From: an uncultured Schaedlerella sp.
Lineage (GTDB): Bacteria; Bacillota; Clostridia; Lachnospirales; Lachnospiraceae
Direction of reading: 5' to 3'
Length of the DNA stretch: 64,000 nt
NCBI GenBank assembly: GCA_934435195.1
Contig: CAKSAJ010000007.1
Span: 41,253-105,252 of the forward strand
Below, piece by piece: positions 8,904-16,207 of this stretch. Position numbers and translations under genes: made by a program. Every line of letters begins with the position of its first letter. Position 1 is the first letter of the stretch. The notes beneath the pieces were generated by a model, which was given only the letters and a program-made list of their open reading frames with translations, did no database searches and was not told the origin of the DNA.

Positions 8904-9884
8904 ATGCAAGAATTACATGTGACAGAGAATGAAGCGGGACAACGGTTGGATAAACTTTTGGCTAAATTTTTGAATCAGGCTCCAAAAAGTTTTCTATACA
9001 AAATGATGAGAAAAAAGAATATTGTCCTGAACGGGAAAAAATGTACAGGAAATGAGAAACTGAAACAAGGTGACAGTATAAAATTATTTTTTTCAGATGA
9101 GACAATAGAGAAGTTTTCAGCAGGGACTTATGCAATACCAAAGAAAGAAAAAATAAATATGCTCCCGATTATATATGAAGATGAACAGGTTTTGCTTATG
9201 AATAAACCGGTAGGTGTATTATCACAGAAAGCGAAGGATTCCGATGTATCTGCAGTTGAGATATTGATAAATTATTTGATGGAAACAGACCAGCTTTCTA
9301 AAGAGCAGTTCAGAACCTTTCATCCGTCCATCTGCAATCGGCTGGATCGGAATACGAGTGGAATTTTGGTGGCCGGAAAAACATTACCGGCACTTCAGGA
9401 AATGAATCGTTTCTTTAAAGAGCGTACAATTGCAAAATACTATCGGTGTCTTGTAAAAGGCAGAGTAATAAAAAACGAGGAATACATCAAAGGGTATTTG
9501 GTAAAAGACCAGAAAACAAACAAGGTGAGTATAACAAAGAAAAAGACAGAAGAAGGTGTTCCAATAGAAACAGAATATTGTGTTATTCAAAGTAATGACG
9601 AAGTGAGTTTGTTGGAAGTGCATCTTATTACCGGAAAGACACATCAGATTCGGGCACATCTTGCATCCATAGGACATCCTATTATTGGAGATTACAAATA
9701 TGGGGATAAGCAGATCAATGAGATGTACCGACAAGCATATGGTTTAAAATCGCAGCTTTTACATGCGTACCGATTGGAAATGCCATCATCGAATGGAAGT
9801 CTGGCATATTTAAACGATAAAAAATTTGTCGCTGAACTTCCGGATAAATTTATTAAAATCTGTAAGGATAAGGGTGTGTTATAA
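8904..9884 (+). CDS. RluA/RluD-family pseudouridine synthase
   Basis: A 326-residue enzyme with an N-terminal S4 RNA-binding domain (about residues 12-65) and an RluA-type catalytic domain. The catalytic motif NRLDRNTSG contains Asp148. LLMNKPVGVLSQ (about 97-108) and TGKTHQIRAHLA (about 243-254) are family signatures. It makes pseudouridine in 23S rRNA, and RluC/RluD paralogues are hard to separate by sequence. Its stop codon overlaps the start of recU in a TAATG arrangement, so the two are coupled. Confidence 0.9.
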   Translation: MQELHVTENEAGQRLDKLLAKFLNQAPKSFLYKMMRKKNIVLNGKKCTGNEKLKQGDSIKLFFSDETIEKFSAGTYAIPKKEKINMLPIIYEDEQVLLMNKPVGVLSQKAKDSDVSAVEILINYLMETDQLSKEQFRTFHPSICNRLDRNTSGILVAGKTLPALQEMNRFFKERTIAKYYRCLVKGRVIKNEEYIKGYLVKDQKTNKVSITKKKTEEGVPIETEYCVIQSNDEVSLLEVHLITGKTHQIRAHLASIGHPIIGDYKYGDKQINEMYRQAYGLKSQLLHAYRLEMPSSNGSLAYLNDKKFVAELPDKFIKICKDKGVL

Positions 9885-10417
9885 TGGGAACATGGAATTC
9901 CAGAGGACTTAGAGGATCTACACTGGAAGATTTGATAAACCGGACCAATGAGCAGTATGAAGAATTGGGACTTGCATTGATCCAGAAGATTCCAACACCG
10001 ATCACTCCGGTGCAGATAGATAAAGAACATCGGCATATCACACTGGCATATTTTGATAAAATCAGTACAGTAGATTATATCGGTGCAGTGCAGGGGATTC
10101 CTATCTGTTTTGATGCAAAAGAATGTAGTGCGGATACATTTCCGTTGCAGAATGTACATGAACATCAGATTTCTTTTATGGAAAAATATGAAAAGCAGGG
10201 AGGAATTTCATTTCTGATCATATATTATACAGCAAAAGATGTGCTGTATTATATGAGATTTGAAGAAATAAAAAAGTTTTGGGAGCGTGCAATGCAAGGC
10301 GGCCGAAAGAGTTTCCGGTTTGATGAGCTGGATTCCCAATATATTATTCAACAGAAAAACAGGGCGTTTATTCCGTATTTAAATTATGTTCAAAAGGATT
10401 TAGATACAAGGGATTGA
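9884..10417 (+). CDS. recU: Holliday junction resolvase RecU
   Basis: A 177-residue RecU, the Firmicutes Holliday junction endonuclease used in recombinational repair and chromosome segregation. The N-terminus (MGTWNSRGLRGSTLEDLINRT) is the RecU signature. The nuclease core STVDYIGAVQG...CFDAKEC supplies the likely metal and catalytic residues Asp64, Asp77 and Lys79. KFWERAxxGGRKSF near 130-146 is also characteristic. B. subtilis RecU is about 30 residues longer at the N-terminus. In B. subtilis recU neighbours ponA; here it instead follows an rRNA-modification gene by a 1-base overlap. The his operon promoter is embedded in its last codons. Confidence 0.95.
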   Translation: MGTWNSRGLRGSTLEDLINRTNEQYEELGLALIQKIPTPITPVQIDKEHRHITLAYFDKISTVDYIGAVQGIPICFDAKECSADTFPLQNVHEHQISFMEKYEKQGGISFLIIYYTAKDVLYYMRFEEIKKFWERAMQGGRKSFRFDELDSQYIIQQKNRAFIPYLNYVQKDLDTRD

Positions 10418-10442
10418 CATTCAGAAAGAAAATTCGTATAAT
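10414..10442 (+). promoter_or_regulatory. Sigma-A promoter of the his operon
   Basis: Exact consensus TTGACA (10414-10419), a 17-base spacer, and exact TATAAT (10437-10442). The -35 overlaps the recU stop codon. The leader to hisZ is only about 45 bases, too short for a T-box or an attenuator peptide. Confidence 0.9.
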
Positions 10443-10492
10443 AACGTAAGATTTTAGTGTTTTAGCACGATAAAGTGAAGGGGCAAAGAATT

Positions 10493-11758
10493 ATGGAACA
10501 GAAATTACATACACCGGAAGGTGTCAGAGACATCTACAATTCAGAATGCAAGAAAAAACTGGCAGTTCAGGATAAACTACATCAGCTCTTGCATTTATAC
10601 GGATATCAGGATATTCAGACACCTACATTTGAATATTTCGATGTATTCCGAAAAGAAATCGGTACAATTGATTCCAGAGAATTATATAAATTTTTTGATC
10701 GCGAGGGTAATACACTTGCGCTTCGTCCGGATATGACACCATCTATTGCAAGGGCAGTTGCAACATTATTTGAAACAGACCGTGTACCACTTCGTCTCTG
10801 TTATGTGGGTAATACATTTATCAATCGCACAAGCTATCAGGGAAGACTGAAAGAGAATACACAGCTTGGAGCGGAGTTGATCGGAGATGATTCTATTGAA
10901 GCAGATGCAGAGATGATCGCAATGGTTGTAGATGGAATGAAACAGATAGGTCTTTCTGAGTTTCAGGTGAGTATCGGACATGTTGATTTTTTGAAAAGTC
11001 TGATGGATGAGACAAAATTGTCGGAAGAAATTAAGGAAGAATTATATTCATTGATTTTGAATCGTAATTTCTTTGGAGTAGATGAAGTACTTGCAGAAAA
11101 TCATGTGAGCAAAAAAATCCGTGATGAATTTCAAGTGTTGCCTGAATTGATGGGTGGAGTAGAAGTGTTGAAAAAAGCATCTGCTGTAGCCACAGACAAT
11201 AAAGCAAAAAAAGCAGTTGCACGTATGCTTAAAATTTACAAGATCCTTGCTTTTTATGGAGTGGAAGATCACATTACATTTGATATGAGCATGTGTGGTA
11301 ATTATGGGTATTACACCGGAGTTGTATTTAAGGCATATACATATGGAACCGGAGATGCAGTTGTGAGTGGTGGACGTTACGACCATTTGATTGAAAAGTT
11401 TGGAAAGCAGACACCATCAATTGGATTTGCAATTATTATTGATGAGCTGATGAGTGCACTTAGTCGTCAGAAAATTGCAGTTGAAACAGAAAAGACAAAT
11501 CTTATTGTATATACAGATACCACATTAAAATGGGCCGTTTCTCTTGCAAAAGAATTCCGTCTCAGAGGAAAATGTATGGAATTAATAAAAAGAGAGGAAC
11601 TGGAATCAAAAGAAGTTTATGTGGAGTATGGAAGACAGATGCATGCTGTTAGTTTAATGTATCTGAATGAAAATAGAACGATTACGATGGTGAACCTGCG
11701 GAGCGGGAAAGAACGGGTAATTGATGTAGCAAAGAGGACAAAAACAGAATCGAATTAA
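10493..11758 (+). CDS. hisZ: ATP phosphoribosyltransferase regulatory subunit HisZ
   Basis: A 421-residue HisRS paralogue that lacks aminoacylation function and forms the regulatory half of ATP phosphoribosyltransferase with the short HisG encoded next door. It has class II synthetase-like motifs (LYKFFDREGN and LALRPDMTPSIARAVA near residues 62-86, SGGRYDHLIEKFG near 297-309), and the gene order hisZ-hisG settles the choice of HisZ over HisRS. ATG 10493 is taken as the start, with GAAGGGG about 9 bases upstream. An in-frame GTG at 10475 would put the Shine-Dalgarno inside the gene. First gene of the his operon, behind a consensus promoter. Confidence 0.93.
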   Translation: MEQKLHTPEGVRDIYNSECKKKLAVQDKLHQLLHLYGYQDIQTPTFEYFDVFRKEIGTIDSRELYKFFDREGNTLALRPDMTPSIARAVATLFETDRVPLRLCYVGNTFINRTSYQGRLKENTQLGAELIGDDSIEADAEMIAMVVDGMKQIGLSEFQVSIGHVDFLKSLMDETKLSEEIKEELYSLILNRNFFGVDEVLAENHVSKKIRDEFQVLPELMGGVEVLKKASAVATDNKAKKAVARMLKIYKILAFYGVEDHITFDMSMCGNYGYYTGVVFKAYTYGTGDAVVSGGRYDHLIEKFGKQTPSIGFAIIIDELMSALSRQKIAVETEKTNLIVYTDTTLKWAVSLAKEFRLRGKCMELIKREELESKEVYVEYGRQMHAVSLMYLNENRTITMVNLRSGKERVIDVAKRTKTESN

Positions 11759-11776
11759 GAAATAGAGGGAACACAG

Positions 11777-12433
11777 ATGAGATATTTAACATTTGCTCTG
11801 ACAAAAGGACGACTTGCAAAGAAAACATTAGAGATGTTAGAAAGTCTTGGGATCACTTGTGAAGAAATGAAAGATAAGGATTCCAGAAAATTGATTTTTG
11901 TCAATGAAGAGTTGAAACTTAAGTTCTTCCTTGCAAAGGGACCGGATGTTCCGACTTATGTAGAATACGGAGCAGCCGATATCGGAGTGGTCGGAAAAGA
12001 TACGATCGTGGAAGAAGGGCGTAAAGTACATGAAGTGCTGGATCTTGGATTTGGAAAATGTAAGATGTGCGTATGTGGTTACGAAAACGCACGAGAATTG
12101 TTGCAGCACCATGAATTGATCCGTGTTGCCACAAAGTATCCTAATATTGCAAAGGATTATTTTTATAATAAAAAACATCAGACAGTTGAAATTGTAAAAA
12201 TGAATGGTTCTATTGAGCTGGCGCCAATTGTTGGACTTTCTGAAGTAATTGTAGATATTGTTGAAACCGGAACTACGTTGAAAGAGAATGGTTTGGTTGT
12301 GTTAGAGGAAGTGTGTCCGCTTTCTGCAAGAATGATCGTTAATCCGGTAAGCATGCGTATGGAGAATGAAAGAATTAATGAATTGATTACAAATTTACGT
12401 AATCTCTTACAGGAGGATAAAAATGCGAATTGA
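11777..12433 (+). CDS. hisG: ATP phosphoribosyltransferase, short catalytic subunit
   Basis: HisG condenses ATP with PRPP in the first, feedback-regulated step of histidine synthesis. At 218 residues it is the short form, which lacks the C-terminal regulatory domain and needs HisZ, consistent with its neighbour. The PRPP-binding signature ETGTTL is at 163-168, and the N-terminal ALTKGRL is typical. It follows hisZ by 18 bases and overlaps hisD by 11 bases. Confidence 0.97.
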   Translation: MRYLTFALTKGRLAKKTLEMLESLGITCEEMKDKDSRKLIFVNEELKLKFFLAKGPDVPTYVEYGAADIGVVGKDTIVEEGRKVHEVLDLGFGKCKMCVCGYENARELLQHHELIRVATKYPNIAKDYFYNKKHQTVEIVKMNGSIELAPIVGLSEVIVDIVETGTTLKENGLVVLEEVCPLSARMIVNPVSMRMENERINELITNLRNLLQEDKNAN

Positions 12434-13712
12434 GAAATTAGACGAAAATACAAAGAAAAATCTTCTGGAAGATCTTTTGAAACGTAGTCCGAACAGCTAT
12501 GGTTCTTATGAAGCGAGTGTGCAGGAAATCCTGGATACAGTCAAAGAAAAAAGAGATGCTGCCTTATTTGAATATACTGAGGAATTTGATAAAGCAGTGA
12601 TTAATGCACAGAATATTCAAGTGACTGAAGAAGAGATAAAAGAAGCTTATGAATGTGTAGATGAAGAGTTACTGCGAATCATAAGAAGGGCATTAAAAAA
12701 TATTGAATCTTATCATGCAAAACAAATGCAGTACAGTTGGTTTGACAGCAAACCGGATGGAACAATACTTGGACAGAAAGTTACGGCTCTTCAACGTGTC
12801 GGAGTTTATGTTCCAGGTGGAAAGGCGGTTTATCCATCTTCTGTTTTGATGAATATTATGCCTGCAAAAGTTGCCGGAGTTGAAGAAATCATTATGGTGA
12901 CACCTCCTGGAAAAGACGGAAAGGTAAATCCTACAACACTGGTTGCTGCAAAAGAAGCAGGAGCAACAGCGGTTTATAAGGTTGGTGGAGCACAGGCAAT
13001 CGCAGCACTTGCGTATGGAACAGAGAGTATACCAAAGGTAGATAAAATTGTCGGACCGGGCAATATTTATGTCGCACTTGCAAAAAAAGCTGTATATGGA
13101 CATGTAAGTATTGATTCGATTGCCGGACCAAGCGAGATTCTTGTTTTGGCTGATGAGACTGCAAATCCACGTTATGTTGCAGCAGATTTGCTCTCTCAGG
13201 CAGAACATGACGAACTGGCTTCCGCAATTCTTGTGACAACAAGTAGTGAACTTGCAGAAAAAGTATCAGCAGAGACAGATAAATTTATCCAGGAATTATC
13301 CAGAGGTGAGATTATTCAGAAATCACTGGATAATTACGGACACATTTTAGTTGCAGATACAATGGAAGATGCAATTGATGCTGCAAATGAGATTGCTTCA
13401 GAACATTTAGAGATTATGACAGCAAACCCATTTGATGTTATGACAAAGATTCGCAATGCCGGGGCTATTTTTATCGGAGAATACAGCAGCGAACCTTTGG
13501 GAGATTATTTCGCAGGACCAAATCATATCCTGCCTACAAATGGAACTGCAAAATTCTTCTCTCCATTGTCAGTGGATGATTTCTTAAAGAAATCCAGCAT
13601 CATTTTTTATTCAAGAAACGCATTGAGTGAGATTCATGAAGATATTGAAAAATTTGCAGAAGCAGAGCAACTGACAGCACATGCAAATTCTATTAAAGTA
13701 AGATTTGAATAA
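12423..13712 (+). CDS. hisD: Histidinol dehydrogenase
   Basis: HisD carries out the last two oxidations of the pathway, L-histidinol to L-histidine with two NAD+. The 429-residue length is standard. The zinc ligands Gln259 and His262 are in SQAEHD, numbered as in the E. coli enzyme, and VYVPGGKAVYPSS (about 128-140), GPGNIYV and GPSEILVLAD are family signatures. It overlaps hisG by 11 bases, with its RBS (CAGGAGG) inside hisG, so translation is probably coupled. Confidence 0.97.
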   Translation: MRIEKLDENTKKNLLEDLLKRSPNSYGSYEASVQEILDTVKEKRDAALFEYTEEFDKAVINAQNIQVTEEEIKEAYECVDEELLRIIRRALKNIESYHAKQMQYSWFDSKPDGTILGQKVTALQRVGVYVPGGKAVYPSSVLMNIMPAKVAGVEEIIMVTPPGKDGKVNPTTLVAAKEAGATAVYKVGGAQAIAALAYGTESIPKVDKIVGPGNIYVALAKKAVYGHVSIDSIAGPSEILVLADETANPRYVAADLLSQAEHDELASAILVTTSSELAEKVSAETDKFIQELSRGEIIQKSLDNYGHILVADTMEDAIDAANEIASEHLEIMTANPFDVMTKIRNAGAIFIGEYSSEPLGDYFAGPNHILPTNGTAKFFSPLSVDDFLKKSSIIFYSRNALSEIHEDIEKFAEAEQLTAHANSIKVRFE

Positions 13713-13766
13713 AAGAGCTGATATTATTATAATTAATAGAAATTAGTAGATAAGGAGATTATCTCA

Positions 13767-14357
13767 GTGGAAAAAAGAATCGGAAATTGTATAAGAAAAA
13801 CAAAAGAAACAGATATTGCAATTACAATTAATTTAGACGGACAGGGAAAGAATCAAATCGATACAGGTATTCCATTTTTTGATCATATGTTAAATGGATT
13901 CGCAAGACATGGCCTGTTTGATCTGGATGTAAAGGTTGTTGGTGATCTTGAGGTGGATTGTCATCATACTGTAGAAGATACAGGTATTGTGTTAGGACAG
14001 GCAATTGCAGAAGCGTTGGGAGATAAAGCAGGTATTAAACGTTATGGTTCTTTCCTGCTTCCAATGGATGAGACACTTGCACTTTGCGCAATTGATCTTT
14101 CTGGTCGTCCATATCTGAATTTTCAGGCTGAATTTCCAACCGAGCATATTGGTGGATTAGATACTGAGATGATCAAAGAATTCTTTTATGCCGTAAGTTA
14201 CAGTGCAGCCATGAATCTGCATTTGAAAATTATGGATGGCGGAAACAGTCATCATATGGCAGAGGCTTTGTTCAAAGCATTCGGAAAAGCACTGGATGCT
14301 GCAACATTGGAAGAGCCTCGTATGAAAGACGTCTGGTCTACAAAAGGCAGCTTATAA
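13767..14357 (+). CDS. hisB: Imidazoleglycerol-phosphate dehydratase
   Basis: A 196-residue monofunctional IGPD, which dehydrates imidazole glycerol phosphate to imidazole acetol phosphate. The manganese-binding histidine clusters are seen as FFDHMLNGFARHG, DCHHTVEDTG and NSHHMAEALFKAFG. It starts with GTG; AAGGAG at 13752-13757 lies 9 bases upstream and no better ATG is near. There is no histidinol-phosphatase domain, so HolPase must be encoded elsewhere. Confidence 0.96.
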   Translation: MEKRIGNCIRKTKETDIAITINLDGQGKNQIDTGIPFFDHMLNGFARHGLFDLDVKVVGDLEVDCHHTVEDTGIVLGQAIAEALGDKAGIKRYGSFLLPMDETLALCAIDLSGRPYLNFQAEFPTEHIGGLDTEMIKEFFYAVSYSAAMNLHLKIMDGGNSHHMAEALFKAFGKALDAATLEEPRMKDVWSTKGSL

Positions 14358-14389
14358 GTTACTGCTTGGAGAGATCCAATAACAGTAAC
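14358..14389 (+). other. Stable hairpin between hisB and hisIE
   Basis: Directly after the hisB stop, GTTACTG (14358-14364) pairs with CAGTAAC (14383-14389). Inside it, TTGGA (14366-14370) pairs with TCCAA (14375-14379) around a GAGA tetraloop. There is no T-tract, so it is not a normal terminator. It may be an mRNA processing or stability element that sets the hisIE level. Confidence 0.6.
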
Positions 14390-14414
14390 ACTTATAAAGG
14401 AGTGGTAACATAAC

Positions 14415-15698
14415 ATGAGTTATAAGAGACTGACCCCATGTATTTTGATCGATGGGGGTAAAGCAGTTCGCTGGTTTGATGACAAAACAGTGATTGCAGA
14501 AGACGTAGTAGAATTGGCAAGGCAGTATAGCGAGCATGGTGCGGATGAACTGCTTATATTTGATCTGTCCAATTTAGATGAAGAGCACGATATGACGATC
14601 GATCTGATGAAAAAGATAAATCGCGTCATTGGAATTCCGATGGTCGTAGGTGGGAATATTTCCCGACAGGAAGATGTGAAAAAAATTCTGTATGCGGGTG
14701 CAAAACGTGCAATGTTAAATATGTCAAAACCAGTATCGGTAGAATTATTAAAAGAAGTGTCACAGCGGTTTGGCAAACATCGTATTGCTGTATCTATGAA
14801 TGATTTTGATCAGTTGTTTAAGCACCAGCATCTGATTGATGAATCGGCTTCGGAATTAGTATTTATGCATCGTTTGGATCTTGCATCTGTAGAGAATATT
14901 ACAGATATACCATGTGTTGTTGTGACAGACACAATGGAACAGTCAGAAATTGTGAAAATATTAAAATCACAGGGTGTAAAAGGAGTATCCGGTAAATTTA
15001 TCAGTCAGCAGGATATGGATTTTAATCAGTTTAAGAATGTATGTTTAGAAGAAGGAATACAGATGACGTCATTTGAGAGTATGATGGATTTTTCAGAATT
15101 AAAATTAAATTCAGATGGTCTGATCCCGGTTATTGTCCAGGATTATCGGACAAATGAAGTGCTGATGCTTGCATACATGGATAAGGAAGCATTTGAACAC
15201 ACGATGATGACCGGCCGAATGACATATTTTAGCCGGAGCAGGAAAGCACAGTGGGTAAAAGGAGAAACTTCAGGACATTACCAGTATGTAAAATCTTTAA
15301 CAGCAGATTGTGATAACGATACTCTTTTGGCAAGAGTGCATCAGATAGGAGCAGCGTGTCATACTGGAAACAGAACTTGTTTCTTTAAGCCGATCGTAGG
15401 AAATGATGTCGAGCAAAAGAATCCGCTTCAGATTTTTGAGGCAGTATATAATACGATAGTGGACAGAAAGAAAAATCCAAAAGAGGGTTCTTATACGAAT
15501 TATCTTTTTGATAAAGGGTTGGATAAGATTTTAAAGAAAGTTGGAGAAGAGGCAACAGAGATTGTGATCGCTGCAAAGAATCCAAATCAAGAAGAAGTCA
15601 AGTATGAAATTTCTGATTTCTTATATCATATGATGGTGCTGATGGTTGAACGCGGGATCACATGGGAAGATATTACAAAGGAACTTTCTGAAAGATAA
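14415..15698 (+). CDS. hisIE: HisIE fused to a degenerate HisF-like barrel
   Basis: A 427-residue three-part protein. Residues 1 to about 220 align with HisF/HisA (TPCILIDGGKAV, HGADELLIFDL, IPMVVGGNISRQEDVKKIL), but both catalytic aspartates of HisF appear lost: the CLD position is Leu11, and the second Asp position is in AVSMN (Met128). Residues about 232-327 are phosphoribosyl-AMP cyclohydrolase, with QWVKGETSGHYQ, zinc ligands Cys299, Cys315 and Cys322 (spacing 16 and 7, as in HisI) and DCDND for the second metal. Residues about 336-427 are phosphoribosyl-ATP pyrophosphatase (KVGEEATEIVIAA). It therefore does steps 2 and 3 of the pathway. The barrel is probably structural or regulatory; catalysis by it is unlikely. 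Confidence 0.92.
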   Translation: MSYKRLTPCILIDGGKAVRWFDDKTVIAEDVVELARQYSEHGADELLIFDLSNLDEEHDMTIDLMKKINRVIGIPMVVGGNISRQEDVKKILYAGAKRAMLNMSKPVSVELLKEVSQRFGKHRIAVSMNDFDQLFKHQHLIDESASELVFMHRLDLASVENITDIPCVVVTDTMEQSEIVKILKSQGVKGVSGKFISQQDMDFNQFKNVCLEEGIQMTSFESMMDFSELKLNSDGLIPVIVQDYRTNEVLMLAYMDKEAFEHTMMTGRMTYFSRSRKAQWVKGETSGHYQYVKSLTADCDNDTLLARVHQIGAACHTGNRTCFFKPIVGNDVEQKNPLQIFEAVYNTIVDRKKNPKEGSYTNYLFDKGLDKILKKVGEEATEIVIAAKNPNQEEVKYEISDFLYHMMVLMVERGITWEDITKELSER

Positions 15699-15736
15699 AA
15701 AACGATTCGTACAGATAGTTCTAGTGAACAAAAAAA

Positions 15737-15780
15737 AGACATAGTATGCAGTAGAGAATACTGTATGCTATGTCTTTTTT
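15737..15780 (+). terminator. Terminator of the his operon
   Basis: A 17-bp stem (15737-15753 with 15759-15775, two G-T pairs), a GAGAA loop and a run of T residues to 15780. The T-tract runs into the ribosome binding site of the next gene. Confidence 0.92.
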
Positions 15781-15793
15781 GGAGGTGTTATTT

Positions 15794-16099
15794 ATGCCCG
15801 GTGAAACGGAAGAACGCAGAAAACAATTATTACACCAGGTGAGAGGAGTAAAGCAATATCAGGGCTGTGATATTCCGGCAATACATCCGAGATATAGAAA
15901 TAGCTATCAATCACTTTATGCAAAAGAAGAACGAACAGAAAAAAGTACTTTTCAGCTGAGATGCATCATTGCAATTATATGTTTTGCCGGATTTGTATGG
16001 ATGAAACAAGAGGATGTGAAGATTATCAGTGTAAATAGCACTCAGATTGTTAATCAGATTGGAAAAACGTTTTTATACAGCTCTTTTATTGGACAGTAA
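15794..16099 (+). CDS. Small single-pass membrane protein, unknown
   Basis: A 101-residue protein that I do not recognise. The first 60 residues are hydrophilic and basic. A hydrophobic segment at about residues 62-77 (CIIAIICFAGFVWM) is followed by a short external tail. A tail-out, type II topology is plausible. The start at 15794 (MPGETEERRKQLL) is supported by GGAGGTG 8 bases upstream; an in-frame ATG at 15770 lies inside the his terminator. Because the terminator sits immediately upstream, this gene depends on read-through or on a promoter I cannot see. Possibly linked to envelope or sporulation, but nothing proves it. Confidence 0.65.
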   Translation: MPGETEERRKQLLHQVRGVKQYQGCDIPAIHPRYRNSYQSLYAKEERTEKSTFQLRCIIAIICFAGFVWMKQEDVKIISVNSTQIVNQIGKTFLYSSFIGQ

Positions 16100-16207
16100 A
16101 ATATCAATTTGCTCAATCATAGTAAATTAGAAATAGAGGTTGCAAATTTCTCGACTAAAAGCTATGATTAAACAAGTGACTTTTACAAAAAATAAAAGGA
16201 GGAATTC

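Noticed and set aside
10443..10492. T-box or His attenuator before hisZ
   Set aside because: The leader is about 45 bases and has no stem I, no TGGN sequence and no His-codon-rich leader peptide.
12693..13242. Overlapping antisense frames in hisD, one of them Cys-rich
   Set aside because: hisD is fully conserved on the + strand, and the antisense frames have no RBS or family resemblance.
16107..16178. 8-bp inverted repeat AATCATAG/CTATGATT before the radical SAM gene
   Set aside because: The loop is long and there is no T-tract. It could be an operator, but nothing else supports it, so I did not list it as a feature.
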